From contig CBDIHL010000040.1 in assembly GCA_965279125.1 (NCBI GenBank), positions 1 through 64,000 of the forward strand: DNA of 64,000 nt, written 5' to 3'. The notes beneath the pieces were generated by a model, which was given only the letters and a program-made list of their open reading frames with translations, made no database searches and had not been told where the DNA came from. The translations under genes and the position numbers were made by a program. The stretch is from Dinoroseobacter sp965279125. GTDB taxonomy: Bacteria > Pseudomonadota > Alphaproteobacteria > Rhodobacterales > Rhodobacteraceae. Of this stretch, positions 1 through 9,161 are shown in pieces. Every line of letters begins with the position of its first letter. Positions within the stretch are counted from its first letter, which is position 1.

Positions 1-279
1 GACCCGCAGGGCCAGCGCTGCTGGTGGATACGGGACAACGGCGTCGGCTTTGACGCTGCCTACGCCACCAAGGTGTTTGCACCGTTCCAGCGCCTGTACC
101 CGGACTCGGGCTTTCCCGGCCTCGGTGCGGGCCTGTCCATCGTCGAGGCGGCCATCCAGCGCCACGGCGGCCGGGTCTGGGCCGAAGCCGAACCGGGAAA
201 GGGCGCCACCTTCCGGTTTACGCTGGACTGCGCTGCTGCGCCTGGCGCGGCAGATGCAGGCGGCACACCTTCAGCGTGA
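1..279 (+). CDS. Sensor histidine kinase, C-terminal fragment
   Basis: Only the end of the gene is in the window; the frame is open from base 1 to a TGA at 277-279. The 92 residues carry the ATP-binding hallmarks of a GHKL/HATPase_c domain: an N/G1-type box (DNGVGFD), a phenylalanine box (VFAPFQRLY) and a G2-type glycine motif (GAGLSIVEAAI) followed by GGRVWAEAEPGKGATFRF. This is the autokinase end of a two-component sensor, which phosphorylates a conserved His using ATP. The sensor part lies upstream, so the stimulus cannot be stated. An Ala/Gly/Pro-rich tail of about 15 residues follows the domain. Confidence 0.85.
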   Translation, partial: DPQGQRCWWIRDNGVGFDAAYATKVFAPFQRLYPDSGFPGLGAGLSIVEAAIQRHGGRVWAEAEPGKGATFRFTLDCAAAPGAADAGGTPSA

Positions 280-309
280 CTGAAGACCGCATTGGTTATC
301 CTTGAGCCC

Positions 310-2055
310 ATGTACGCGCAATTCTTCGGCCTGACCCACGAGCCTTTCTCGATCGCGCCCGACCCGCGTTACCTCTTCATGAGCGAGCGGCACCGGGAGG
401 CGCTGGCGCACCTGCTGTACGGCGTGGGCGGGGGCGGCGGCTTTGTGCTGCTGTCCGGCGAGATCGGCACCGGCAAGACCACGGTGTGCCGCTGCTTCCT
501 GGAGCAGATACCGGCCAACTGCAATGTTGCCTACATCTTCAACCCCAAACTCACCGCGCAGGAGCTGCTGCGCTCGGTATGCGACGAGTTCCATGTGCCC
601 TACCGCGCAGCCGACCTGCTGGGCGCGCCATCGGCCAAGGACTATGTGGACGCGCTCAACGGCTTTTTGCTGCAGGCCCATGCCGACGGCCGCAACAGCG
701 TGCTCATCATCGACGAGGCGCAGATGCTGTCGGCCGACGTGCTGGAGCAGTTGCGCCTGCTGACCAACCTGGAGACGAACGAACGCAAGCTGCTGCAGAT
801 CATGCTGATCGGCCAGCCCGAGCTGCGGGCGATGCTGGCGCGGCCCGAACTGGAGCAGCTTTCGCAGCGGGTGATCGCCCGCTTCCACCTGGACGCACTG
901 ACTGAAGCCGAGACGGAGCAATACATCCAGCACCGCCTTTCGGTGGCGGGCCTGACGGGCGCAATGCCGTTTGACCGCAAGGCGCTCAAGCGCATCCACC
1001 AGCTCACGCGCGGCGTGCCCCGGCGCATCAACCTGCTGTGCGACCGCGCCATGCTCGGCGCCTATGCCACCGGCACGGCCGTCATTGGCAACCGCATCAT
1101 CGACAAGGCGGCGGGCGAGGTGTTCGAGAATGCTTCATTCGCCCCGCATGGCGCAACCGGCGCGGCACGCATGGGGCTTGGGAGGCTGGCCCTGGGCGCC
1201 CTGGCAGGCGCGGCCTGCACGGCTGCAGCCGTGGTGCTGTATCTCGCAGGACCCTTTGGCCAGGCACCAGGTCCTGCCTTCACAGCGGCGCGGCCGGCGT
1301 CGGTGCCTGCTGCGCCAGCCAGCGCGGCCACGCTGGCAAGCAGCGCCACCCTCACTGCATCCCCGGCCGCCAGCGCTGCTTCTTCACCCCCTGCCATCGC
1401 CCCGCCTGCTGCTGCCGCATCCGCGCCGGCTACTCCCGGCCCGGTGGCGCCGGCTGACCTGAAGTCCAGCTTCGCCAGGCTGCCCGCCGATGAAAGCACC
1501 GCCCTTGGCCAGCTTGCGCAGTCCTGGGGGCTCACGCTGCCGCCGGGCGATGCATGTGAGGCCGCAGCGGCAAGCCAGGTGGAGTGCTACCGGCAAAGCG
1601 GCAGCCTGGACATGCTGCGCAAGCTGGACCGGCCGGTGGTGCTGGCGCTGCAGGACGAAAGCGGCGCGCAGGCCTTTGCCGTCATGACGGGCCTGAGCGG
1701 TGAGACGGCGACGCTGCGCGTCGGCACGATCACCCTGCCGGTTCGGCTGCCGGCGCTGGCAGGCATGTGGCAAGGCAGCTTCCGCACGCTGTGGCGCGCG
1801 CCGCCAGGCTATACGCTGGTACGCGACCCCGGCAGTAAGGGCCCGGCAGTGGACTGGCTGGCCCAGCGCCTTGCCATGCTCGACAAGCGGCCCGCGCCGC
1901 CGACCGGCCGCGCCATGGACGCAAGGCTGCGCTCGCGCCTGCAGTCGTTCCAGCTTGCCAACGGCCTGGCGCCTGACGGCCGGGCCGGCCCCCTCACCAT
2001 GATGCTGCTGAACCGCGCCACGGGCGTGGACGAGCCGCGCCTTGCCACGAACTGA
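310..2055 (+). CDS. GspA/ExeA-like AAA ATPase with peptidoglycan-binding domain
   Basis: This is a 581-residue type II secretion accessory ATPase of the ExeA/GspA family, thought to work with GspB to place the secretin through the peptidoglycan. The ATG at 310 was preferred over one 18 bases upstream because MYAQFFGLTHEPF is the usual family start. Residues 50-58 are a Walker A (GEIGTGKTT) and 131-138 a Walker B (VLIIDEAQ). A single membrane segment lies near residues 295-315, followed by a long Ala/Pro-rich periplasmic linker. The C-terminus has a peptidoglycan_binding_1-like repeat (LQSFQLANGLAPDGRAGP). gspB follows after 6 bases, so the two form an operon. No other gsp genes are visible. 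Confidence 0.88.
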   Translation: MYAQFFGLTHEPFSIAPDPRYLFMSERHREALAHLLYGVGGGGGFVLLSGEIGTGKTTVCRCFLEQIPANCNVAYIFNPKLTAQELLRSVCDEFHVPYRAADLLGAPSAKDYVDALNGFLLQAHADGRNSVLIIDEAQMLSADVLEQLRLLTNLETNERKLLQIMLIGQPELRAMLARPELEQLSQRVIARFHLDALTEAETEQYIQHRLSVAGLTGAMPFDRKALKRIHQLTRGVPRRINLLCDRAMLGAYATGTAVIGNRIIDKAAGEVFENASFAPHGATGAARMGLGRLALGALAGAACTAAAVVLYLAGPFGQAPGPAFTAARPASVPAAPASAATLASSATLTASPAASAASSPPAIAPPAAAASAPATPGPVAPADLKSSFARLPADESTALGQLAQSWGLTLPPGDACEAAAASQVECYRQSGSLDMLRKLDRPVVLALQDESGAQAFAVMTGLSGETATLRVGTITLPVRLPALAGMWQGSFRTLWRAPPGYTLVRDPGSKGPAVDWLAQRLAMLDKRPAPPTGRAMDARLRSRLQSFQLANGLAPDGRAGPLTMMLLNRATGVDEPRLATN

Positions 2056-2061
2056 TCAACC

Positions 2062-2745
2062 ATGTCCTATATCCTTGATGCGCTGAGACGGGCCGAGGCC
2101 CAGCGCGAGCGCGGCGCGGTCCCGGGCATCCATGCACAGCCGGGCGCCACGCGGCCCGCGCATGCCGGCCGCGAACGGGGCGGCAACCCGCTGTGGTGGG
2201 CACTGGCGGCACTGGCCGTTGTCGCCGCAGCCTCGCTGGCATGGTTGCTCTCAGGGCGTGCAGCGCCGCGCGAGGTGGTGGTGGCGCCCCCTGCGCCTGT
2301 CGTGGTAGCTTCACCTGCACCCGCACCCGCGCCCGCCCCTGCATTGCCCCCTGCACCCGTTGCAGTTCCGCCGCCACAGGCCTCACCCGCGCCCGCAACC
2401 GCCGCAAAGACCGAGACCGCCAGGGCGCGCGCCGCCGCCTCCCGGCCCCGTGCTGCGGCTCCTGCGGCGTCCGCCGCCCCGGTGCAGAATGCCGCACCGC
2501 CCACACCGGCCGCACCCCGCATCTACACCCGGGAAGAATTACCCGGCGACATCCGCGGCCAGTTGCCGCAGGTCAAGATCAGCGGCTCGAGCTGGTCGGA
2601 AAACCCGGCCCATCGCATGCTCATTGCCAACGGGCAGGTGTTCCACGAGAACGAGAAGATCAGCGCCGACCTGACCGTGGAGCAGATACGCGCGCAGGCG
2701 GTTGTCCTCAACTTCAGGGGTTACCGCTACCTTGTTCCCTACTGA
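2062..2745 (+). CDS. GspB-like general secretion pathway protein B
   Basis: This 227-residue inner-membrane protein begins MSYILDALRRAEAQRERG, the conserved cytoplasmic GspB/ExeB start. A transmembrane helix follows at about residues 43-64, then an Ala/Pro-rich linker to about 150. The C-terminal GspB domain (about 165-227) contains LPQVKISGSSWSENP and ends RGYRYLVPY. The family partners with the GspA ATPase, whose gene ends 6 bases upstream, and helps secretin assembly. The linker is unusually rich in PAPAPAP-type repeats. A 110-base gap without an obvious gene separates it from ligD. Confidence 0.88.
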   Translation: MSYILDALRRAEAQRERGAVPGIHAQPGATRPAHAGRERGGNPLWWALAALAVVAAASLAWLLSGRAAPREVVVAPPAPVVVASPAPAPAPAPALPPAPVAVPPPQASPAPATAAKTETARARAAASRPRAAAPAASAAPVQNAAPPTPAAPRIYTREELPGDIRGQLPQVKISGSSWSENPAHRMLIANGQVFHENEKISADLTVEQIRAQAVVLNFRGYRYLVPY

Positions 2746-2859
2746 GCCAGTGCCTGCTGTCGGCGGCCTCTGACAGGCAATGACGAACTGCGCCGGTGCC
2801 CGGCGCAGCGCCGGGCGGCGAAGATGCAAGCTCCCCGACTTCTGCCGCACGAGCTTGCC

Positions 2860-5346
2860 ATGGCCAGAGACGACGCCCTCAAGACCTACCGCGCCAAGCG
2901 CAACTTCAGCATCACGCCCGAGCCGGCCGAAGGCGGTGACGTGCAACCGGGCGTGCTGCAGTTCGTCATCCAGAAACACTGGGCCTCCAGCCTCCACTAT
3001 GACTTCAGGCTTGAGCTGGACGGCACCATGAAAAGCTGGGCCGTGCCCAAAGGCCCGAGCTATGACCCGGCCGACAAGCGCATGGCGGTGCAGGTCGAAG
3101 ATCACCCCATCTCGTACAACAGGTTTGAAGGCACCATTCCGCCAAAGCAGTACGGCGCGGGCAAGGTCATCATCTGGGACAAGGGCAGCTGGACGCCCGT
3201 CGGCAACCCGCAGCAGGGCCTGCGCGACGGCAAGCTCAAGTTTGAACTGCACGGCCACAAGATGCGCGGCCACTGGACGCTGGTTCGGATGAAGGGCAAG
3301 GACGAAAAGCAGGCGCCGTGGCTGCTCATCAAGGAAAAAGACGAACACGTGCGCGCCGCTGCCGAGTTCAGCGTGGTCGATGAAATGCCGGACAGCGTGG
3401 CCCGCCTGCCGCCGCCGGGGCCGGGGCCGGCAGGGGCGTCCACAGCCCCTCCCGACGGCGCACGCAAGGCCGCCCTGCCCGCGACCTTCTCGCCGCAGCT
3501 GGCCACGCTGGTGGATGCGCCGCCCGCCGGCGCCGGCGACTGGGTCTACGAGATCAAGTTCGACGGCTACCGCCTGCTGGCGCGCGTTGACCACGGCAAG
3601 GCACAGCTGTTCACCCGCAACGGCCATGACTGGACGCACAAGCTGCCCGCGCTGGCCGAAGCCCTGGGCAAGCTGCCCATCAGCTCCGCCTGGCTGGACG
3701 GCGAGATCGTGGTGCAAGGCGACAAAGGCACGCCGGACTTCCAGCTGCTGCAGAACGCATTCGAGTCGTCCCGCACCTCGCAGATCATCTACTACCTCTT
3801 CGACATTCCGCACTGCGAAGGCTACGACCTGACCGGTGTGGCGCTGGAGCAGCGGCGCGCCGTCCTGCAGCGCATCATGCAACGGGTGACGTCACCGCAG
3901 CTGCGCTTCAGCGAGGCGTTTGACGCTGCCGCCGGCGACGTGGTGCACTCGGCCTGCGCCATCGGCCTTGAAGGCGTGATCGGCAAGCGCCGCGACTCGA
4001 CCTATGTGCAGCGCCGGTCGCCGGCCTGGGTCAAGCTCAAGTGCGGCCTGCGCCAGGAGTTCGTGATTGGCGGCTACACCGACCCGCAGGGCTCGCGCGC
4101 CGGCCTCGGGTCGCTGCTGCTGGGCGTGCATGACGGCGAGGGCCGGCTGCAGTATGCCGGCAACGTCGGCACGGGCTTCAACGACAGGACGCTGAAGTCA
4201 CTCAAGCAGGCGCTTGACGCCTTGCCTTCGGACCAGAGCCCCTTCGCGCAGGCCACTGACATCGACAGCCGCGCCCGTTGGGTCAAGCCGCAGCTGGTGG
4301 CCGAGGTCTCGTTCGGCGAATGGACACGCACCGGGCGCATCCGGCATTCGGTGTTCCAGGGCCTGCGCAGCGACAAGAAGCCCGGCGCCATCGTGCGCGA
4401 GACCGCCGTCCATGCGCCCTCGGTACGCAAGAGTGCGCGTCCGCCGGGTCATGATGCACAGCTGCCCGCCGGCCTCAAGGTCAGCCACCCGGAGCGCATG
4501 GTGGATACCGCCAGCGGCACCACGAAGCTGGACCTGGTGCGCTACTACGCGCTGGTGGCGCCGCTGATGCTGCCGCACCTGGCGGGCCGCCCCGTGGCGC
4601 TGGTGCGCGCGACGGATGGCATCCAGGGCGAGCTGTTCTTCCAGAAGCACCCGGACACCGCAAAGCTGCCCGGCGTACGCCAGCTGGACCCGGCGCTCGA
4701 CCCGGGCCATGCGCCGCTGGTGGAAGTTGCCACGGCCGAAGGCCTCACGAGCTCGGCCCAGTTCAACGTCATCGAGTTCCACACCTGGAACGCGGTGAAG
4801 ACACGCATCGACCGCCCCGACCGCATGACCTTTGACCTGGACCCGGGCGACGGCGTGCCGTGGCAGCAGATGCAGGAGGCGGCAACGCTGGTGCGCGTGT
4901 TCCTGGCCGAACTTGGCTTGACGTCGTTCCTCAAGACCAGCGGCGGCAAGGGCCTGCATGTGGTGGTGCCGCTCAAGCGCCTGCACGGCTGGGATACGGT
5001 GAAGGACTTCTCGCAGGCGATCGTGCAGCACCTGGCGCAGACCATACCGCAGCGCTTCGTTGCGAAGAGCGGGCCGAAGAACCGCGTGGGGAAGATTTTT
5101 GTGGACTACCTGCGCAACGGCTTCGGTGCAACAACGGTGTGCGCCTGGTCGGCGCGTGCCCGCCCGGGGCTGGGTGTTTCAGTGCCTGTCGGCTGGGAGG
5201 AGCTTGAGGGTCTCAAGAGCAGCGCGCAATGGACGGTGAAGAACATCCATGAGCGCCTGGATTCGGCCAACCTGCCGTGGAAGGACTATGAAAAAAGCCG
5301 CCAGGGTCTGGCGGCTGCGATGAAGAAGCTGGGTTTCGTGGCCTGA
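2860..5346 (+). CDS. ligD: Multifunctional DNA ligase D (NHEJ)
   Basis: LigD seals double-strand breaks by non-homologous end joining, recruited by Ku. Domain order is that usual in proteobacteria: N-terminal 3'-phosphoesterase (QKHWASSLHYDFRLELDG), central ATP-dependent ligase (motif I EIKFDGYR at bases 3550-3573; its Lys is the adenylation site) and C-terminal primase-polymerase (TFDLDPGDG and FLKTSGGKGLHVVVPL). An in-frame ATG at 2824 would add 12 residues; the ATG at 2860 gives MARDDALKTYRAKRNF, which fits the family better, but neither has a strong ribosome site. The 828-residue length is normal. The Ku gene lies 600 bases downstream on the same strand, separated by two small minus-strand genes. 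Confidence 0.95.
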   Translation: MARDDALKTYRAKRNFSITPEPAEGGDVQPGVLQFVIQKHWASSLHYDFRLELDGTMKSWAVPKGPSYDPADKRMAVQVEDHPISYNRFEGTIPPKQYGAGKVIIWDKGSWTPVGNPQQGLRDGKLKFELHGHKMRGHWTLVRMKGKDEKQAPWLLIKEKDEHVRAAAEFSVVDEMPDSVARLPPPGPGPAGASTAPPDGARKAALPATFSPQLATLVDAPPAGAGDWVYEIKFDGYRLLARVDHGKAQLFTRNGHDWTHKLPALAEALGKLPISSAWLDGEIVVQGDKGTPDFQLLQNAFESSRTSQIIYYLFDIPHCEGYDLTGVALEQRRAVLQRIMQRVTSPQLRFSEAFDAAAGDVVHSACAIGLEGVIGKRRDSTYVQRRSPAWVKLKCGLRQEFVIGGYTDPQGSRAGLGSLLLGVHDGEGRLQYAGNVGTGFNDRTLKSLKQALDALPSDQSPFAQATDIDSRARWVKPQLVAEVSFGEWTRTGRIRHSVFQGLRSDKKPGAIVRETAVHAPSVRKSARPPGHDAQLPAGLKVSHPERMVDTASGTTKLDLVRYYALVAPLMLPHLAGRPVALVRATDGIQGELFFQKHPDTAKLPGVRQLDPALDPGHAPLVEVATAEGLTSSAQFNVIEFHTWNAVKTRIDRPDRMTFDLDPGDGVPWQQMQEAATLVRVFLAELGLTSFLKTSGGKGLHVVVPLKRLHGWDTVKDFSQAIVQHLAQTIPQRFVAKSGPKNRVGKIFVDYLRNGFGATTVCAWSARARPGLGVSVPVGWEELEGLKSSAQWTVKNIHERLDSANLPWKDYEKSRQGLAAAMKKLGFVA

Positions 5347-5382
5347 GTCTTTGGTTGCCTGGCGCGGGCAACCGAAAGACCG

Positions 5383-5568
5383 TCAGCCAAAGACGCCGAC
5401 GGCCACGCCGGCCACCACGCCCGCGACTGCCGAGACGCTGAACATGGCCAGCGCAATCAGGCCGTACTGCACCACACCCACCACATGGGTGTGGATCTGC
5501 CGGACCTGGCGCTTGGGCAGGTGCGGGATGAAATCTGAAATGTGGTGCTGGGGGCGGGCGATGATCAT
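5383..5568 (-). CDS. Small hypothetical membrane protein
   Basis: This encodes 61 residues with one long hydrophobic stretch covering about residues 30-61 (GVVQYGLIALAMFSVSAVAG and on) after a basic, His-rich N-terminus (MIIARPQHHISDFIPHLPKR). A GAGG ribosome site sits 7 bases before the ATG, supporting translation. The start lies 9 bases after the stop of the preceding small gene, so the two are probably co-transcribed. I do not recognise a family. Its place between ligD and ku suggests, but does not show, a stress-related role. Confidence 0.6.
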   Translation of the reverse strand: MIIARPQHHISDFIPHLPKRQVRQIHTHVVGVVQYGLIALAMFSVSAVAGVVAGVAVGVFG

Positions 5569-5577
5569 GATGAGACC

Positions 5578-5736
5578 TCAGTAAGCGTGTTCGTGAATGC
5601 GGCGGTGTGCGGCGCGTCCTCGCGGGTGCTCTGGCTTGCTTTCCCGCGGGATCGTTTCCTTCTCCGGATTGGCATTGCGCTTGAGGTTCAGCGGCGGCTC
5701 CGGGGACGGCGGCGAGGGCGGCGGGTTGTCAATCAT
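5578..5736 (-). CDS. Small hypothetical Pro-rich protein
   Basis: This encodes 52 residues: a proline-rich N-terminus (MIDNPPPSPPSPEPP) followed by a charged, basic tail ending HRRIHEHAY. The ATG at 5736 has an AAGGAG ribosome site 9 bases upstream, so I chose it over a longer reading frame starting at 5829. It is the first gene of a two-gene minus-strand unit with the small membrane protein downstream. No domain is recognised; the protein looks disordered and hydrophilic. Confidence 0.55.
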   Translation of the reverse strand: MIDNPPPSPPSPEPPLNLKRNANPEKETIPRESKPEHPRGRAAHRRIHEHAY

Positions 5737-5944
5737 GGCGTTGGACTCCTTGACACAAATGATCGCGCGCGTGCCTGGCCGGCGCAGCAAGGCTGCACCG
5801 CATCGTGATGTCAGACTTTTCCTACACACGGTTACACATCCCTGGGTGAGTGGAGGCAGGCAGAGGAAACTGCTTTGTCCTACAGCAGCCCTTGCCAGGC
5901 TGGCTTATGGTTGAAAACCTCCGTTTTCATCCAAGGGTACTCCC

Positions 5945-6817
5945 ATGGCCACAGGTTCTCGCGTTCTCTGGAAAGGGGCCATCTCCTTTGGCCTGGTCCA
6001 CATTCCGGTGGCACTGCACTCGGCCACGTCCGAGAGCGGCCTTGACTTTGACTGGCTGGACAAGCGCAGCATGGACCCGGTGGGCTACAAGCGCATCAAC
6101 AAGAAGACCGGCAAGGAAATCACCAAGGAACACATCGTCAAGGGCATCCAGTACGAGGAAGGCCAGTACGTGGTACTGACCGACGAGCAGATTGCCGCCG
6201 CCTACCCGCGCTCGACCCAGACCATCGAGATCGAGGCCTTCATCCGCAACGATGAGCTGCCCTTCCTCTACCTGGAGCGGCCCTACTATGTGGCACCGAT
6301 CAACAAGGGCGCCAAGGTCTATGCGCTGCTGCGCGAGACACTGCTCAAGACCAGACAGATCGGCATTGCGCGGGTGGTGATCCAGACCAAGCAGCACCTG
6401 GCCGCGCTGGTGCCGGCCGGCCCGGTGCTGGTGCTGAACCTGCTGCGCTGGGGCGCGGACATCAAGTCGCTGGAAGGGCTGTCACTGCCGCCCGAAGGCA
6501 TCAAGGCGTCCAAGCTCTCTGACAAGGAGATGAAGATGGCCGAGCAGCTGGTGGACGACATGAGCACGACATGGAACCCCGACGATTTTCGCGACGTGTT
6601 CAAGGAAGAAGTGATGAAGCTGGTGGAGCAGAAGGTCAAGGCCGGACAGACCGAATCGGTGGTGCAGCCCGAGCCGCAGGAAGCCGGCGGCGGCGCGGAA
6701 ATCATCGACCTGACGGAGCTTCTGCAGCGCAGCCTGAAGGGGGGAAAGGCCGGCGCGAAAACTGCGGCGAACCAGGCCAGGGCATCACCGGCCAAACCGC
6801 GCCGCAAGGCCGCCTGA
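5945..6817 (+). CDS. ku: Ku protein (NHEJ end-binding)
   Basis: The 290-residue bacterial Ku binds broken DNA ends as a homodimeric ring and recruits LigD. The start MATGSRVLWKGAISFGLVHIPV is diagnostic, and the Ku core continues with YKRINKKTGKEI and LPFLYLERPYYVAPINKGAKVYALL. The C-terminus is a Lys/Ala/Arg-rich tail (about residues 260-290), a feature of bacterial Ku linked to LigD recruitment and DNA threading. The gene is divergent from the small 5736-5383 unit; the 208-base intergenic region holds the promoter. Confidence 0.96.
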   Translation: MATGSRVLWKGAISFGLVHIPVALHSATSESGLDFDWLDKRSMDPVGYKRINKKTGKEITKEHIVKGIQYEEGQYVVLTDEQIAAAYPRSTQTIEIEAFIRNDELPFLYLERPYYVAPINKGAKVYALLRETLLKTRQIGIARVVIQTKQHLAALVPAGPVLVLNLLRWGADIKSLEGLSLPPEGIKASKLSDKEMKMAEQLVDDMSTTWNPDDFRDVFKEEVMKLVEQKVKAGQTESVVQPEPQEAGGGAEIIDLTELLQRSLKGGKAGAKTAANQARASPAKPRRKAA

Positions 6818-6827
6818 GCTTCGCTGC

Positions 6828-8225
6828 TCAGCGCTTTCCGCGCGAGCGCTCGTACAAGGCCATCAGCGGTGTCACCGAGATTCCGTGCAGCACGATGGAC
6901 GAGACCACCACCGCCAGTGTCAGCGCCGTCAGCTGGTCGGCAAGCCCGGCCTCCAGGCCGTGGTTGATGGCGTACATCAGGTAGTACAGCGAGCCGATGC
7001 CGCGTATGCCGAACCAGCTGGTCATGCCGCGTTGCAGCGCAGAGGTGTGTGAGCCGATCAGCCCCACGGTGACGGCGACGGGGCGCACCACCAGCAGCAG
7101 CAGCGGCACGAACCACCAGGCCACGTAGGGCCACTGCACGGCCCACAGCAGCGTGCCAATGGCGATCACCACCACCATCTCGCCGATGCGCTCGAGCTTC
7201 TCGTTGAACCCCAGCAGGGCATGGGCCATGAAGGCCGGTGCATGCGTCTCGTCCACTGCCAGGGCCTGCGCGGGCGCATGGCCGGGGCGCGGGTCGGCCT
7301 CGGCCTGCGAGACGGCATCTTCCTGCCGCGCGCTGGCAGCGGCCACCGCTGCAGCCACCCCTGCAGCATCAGGCAGGGCGGCGCCCTCTTCCGACGCCAG
7401 GCCAACGGACGCCGCGGTTTCGCTCTGCTCCAGCCGGCGCAGCGCAACACCGGCCGCAAAGACCGCCAGGAAGCCATAGCCTTGAGCGAGCACGGCGCAG
7501 CCATAGGCCAGGCCGATCAGGCCCATGGCCAGGAATTCATCGAGCCCCACGGCCTCCTTGTGCGTGCGTCGCAGGTACAGCACCAGGCGCCCGACGGCCG
7601 CGCCCAGCGCCGCGCCAATGCCCAGGCCGCAGGCGCTGGCCCACAGCACATCCACCGCCACCCAGCGCCAGCCCACCGTGCCGATGTCGTGCAGGCCGAG
7701 CAGGCCCAGGCCCAGCATCACGAACGGGAAGGCCGTGCCGTCGTTCAGGCCCGCCTCGCCGGTGAGCGCAAAGCGCAGGCGATCCCGGTCGCCATGGCTT
7801 TGCACCTGCACATCGGAGGCCAGCACCGGGTCGGTCGGCGCGAGGATGGCGCCCAGCAAAATGGCCGCGCCCGGTGACAGGCCCAGCACAATGCCGGCGG
7901 CGGCGATCAGCAGCACGGTGATGACCATGGACGTCACCGCAAGCCGCAACGGGAGCAGCCAGCGCCTGTCCTTGAGCCCCGGGCTGAGCTTGAGCCCGGC
8001 CGTGAAAAGCGACACCAGCACCACCAGCTCGGTCAGGTGCTCCAGCAGCACCGTCTGCTTGCCCGGGTCTGTCCACACCAGGCCCAGCCAGAGCGGGCTG
8101 GCAAGCATGCCCACCAGCAGGTAAAGCATCGACGTGCTGAGCGGCAGGCGTGCCAGCACCGTCCCGCCCAGCGCCATGAGGATGAGCAGCAAACCCCCGA
8201 TGACAGACCAGAGCGCAAAGACCAT
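6828..8225 (-). CDS. Cation:proton antiporter (CPA-type)
   Basis: This is an integral inner-membrane exchanger of the Na+/H+ antiporter family, about 465 residues with 11-13 hydrophobic segments. Typical features are GAILAPTDPVLASDVQ, with the conserved Asp of the ion-binding helix, and LTGEAGLNDGTAFPFVML. An unusual hydrophilic loop of about 70 residues, rich in Ala/Glu (ASEEGAALPDAAGVAAAVAA and following), lies between transmembrane halves before FNEKLERIGEMVVVIAIGTLL. A TTG start at 8273 would add 16 residues; the ATG at 8225 opens directly into the first helix and is preferred. The gene converges on ku with a 10-base gap. Ion specificity cannot be read. Confidence 0.85.
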   Translation of the reverse strand: MVFALWSVIGGLLLILMALGGTVLARLPLSTSMLYLLVGMLASPLWLGLVWTDPGKQTVLLEHLTELVVLVSLFTAGLKLSPGLKDRRWLLPLRLAVTSMVITVLLIAAAGIVLGLSPGAAILLGAILAPTDPVLASDVQVQSHGDRDRLRFALTGEAGLNDGTAFPFVMLGLGLLGLHDIGTVGWRWVAVDVLWASACGLGIGAALGAAVGRLVLYLRRTHKEAVGLDEFLAMGLIGLAYGCAVLAQGYGFLAVFAAGVALRRLEQSETAASVGLASEEGAALPDAAGVAAAVAAASARQEDAVSQAEADPRPGHAPAQALAVDETHAPAFMAHALLGFNEKLERIGEMVVVIAIGTLLWAVQWPYVAWWFVPLLLLVVRPVAVTVGLIGSHTSALQRGMTSWFGIRGIGSLYYLMYAINHGLEAGLADQLTALTLAVVVSSIVLHGISVTPLMALYERSRGKR

Positions 8226-8321
8226 GCGGGCGATATTACGTTCCGGCAAGCCGCAAAAGAACACAACTTGCAACGTTCTGGTGTTCGCCTTCGCCGGGGC
8301 GCGGCGTTTTCCTACAGGAAC

Positions 8322-8390
8322 GTAACAGGCCCAACCCTAGGATGAACCCCATGACGACGCGTCACGTAACCGCGCGTTGTGGCCTGTAAC
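8322..8390. promoter_or_regulatory. 10-bp inverted repeat upstream of Crp/Fnr gene
   Basis: GTAACAGGCC at 8322-8331 is perfectly mirrored by GGCCTGTAAC at 8381-8390, 49 bases apart and just upstream of the regulator start at 8403. It lies between the divergent antiporter and Crp/Fnr genes. It may be a paired operator or a coincidence; the wide spacing is unusual for a single dimer site. Confidence 0.3.
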
Positions 8391-8402
8391 CCGGAGATTC
8401 CC

Positions 8403-9143
8403 ATGCTGACAACTTCGCTTCCTCCCCAGAACCATTTGCTGGCCGCCCTGCCGGCCGAAGAATTCGCGCGGCTGGCGCCGCACCTGGAGATGGTCAGCCT
8501 GGCCAATGGCGACCAGCTCTATGCGCCCGGCTGCCGCATGCAGCATGCGATCTTCCCGGTCAGCGCCATCGTCTCGCTGCTGTATGTGACCGAGGAAGGC
8601 CACTCGACGGAAGTCGCCGTGGTGGGCAACGAAGGCATCGTCGGCGTATCGCTCTTCATGGGCGGCAAGACCACCATCAGCGCAGCCTCCGTGCAAAGCG
8701 CCGGCACGGCCTACCGCCTGCCTGCGCCGGTGCTCGTCGCCGAGTTTGACCGCGGCGGCCCCACGATGCACCTGCTGCTGCGCTACACCCAGGCGCTCAT
8801 GACCCAGATGACGCAGACCGCCGTCTGCAGCCGCCACCTGTCGATCGACCAGCAGTTGTCGCGCCGGCTCCTGCTGAGCCATGACCGGGAGTCGTCCAAC
8901 GAACTGAAGATGACGCATGAGCAGATCGCCAACCTGCTGGGCGTGCGCCGCGAAAGCGTGACCCAGGCCGCCAACAAGCTGCAGAGCTCGGGCCTGATCC
9001 AGTACCGCCGCGGCCACATCACGGTGAGCAACCGCGCCGGCCTGGAAGCGCTGGCCGGCGAATGCTATGCAGTTGTCAAGAAGGAATTTGACCGCCTGCT
9101 GCCGGCCACGCCGCGCCGGCCCGAAGTGGCCTACCCTTCCTGA
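8403..9143 (+). CDS. Crp/Fnr family transcriptional regulator
   Basis: This is a 246-residue DNA-binding regulator. The N-terminal half is a cyclic-nucleotide-binding-type beta fold (LEMVSLANGDQLYAPG, then IVSLLYVTEEGHSTEVAVVG). The C-terminal half is a winged helix of the Crp type (MTHEQIANLLGVRRESVTQA, then LIQYRRGHITV). No Fnr-type Cys cluster is present, so oxygen sensing by an Fe-S cluster is unlikely. The ATG at 8403 has GGAG 6 bases upstream and is chosen over a GTG at 8379. It converges with the MipA-like gene 18 bases downstream. The ligand is unknown. Confidence 0.88.
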   Translation: MLTTSLPPQNHLLAALPAEEFARLAPHLEMVSLANGDQLYAPGCRMQHAIFPVSAIVSLLYVTEEGHSTEVAVVGNEGIVGVSLFMGGKTTISAASVQSAGTAYRLPAPVLVAEFDRGGPTMHLLLRYTQALMTQMTQTAVCSRHLSIDQQLSRRLLLSHDRESSNELKMTHEQIANLLGVRRESVTQAANKLQSSGLIQYRRGHITVSNRAGLEALAGECYAVVKKEFDRLLPATPRRPEVAYPS

Positions 9144-9161
9144 CCCGGTACCCGCAGGGCT

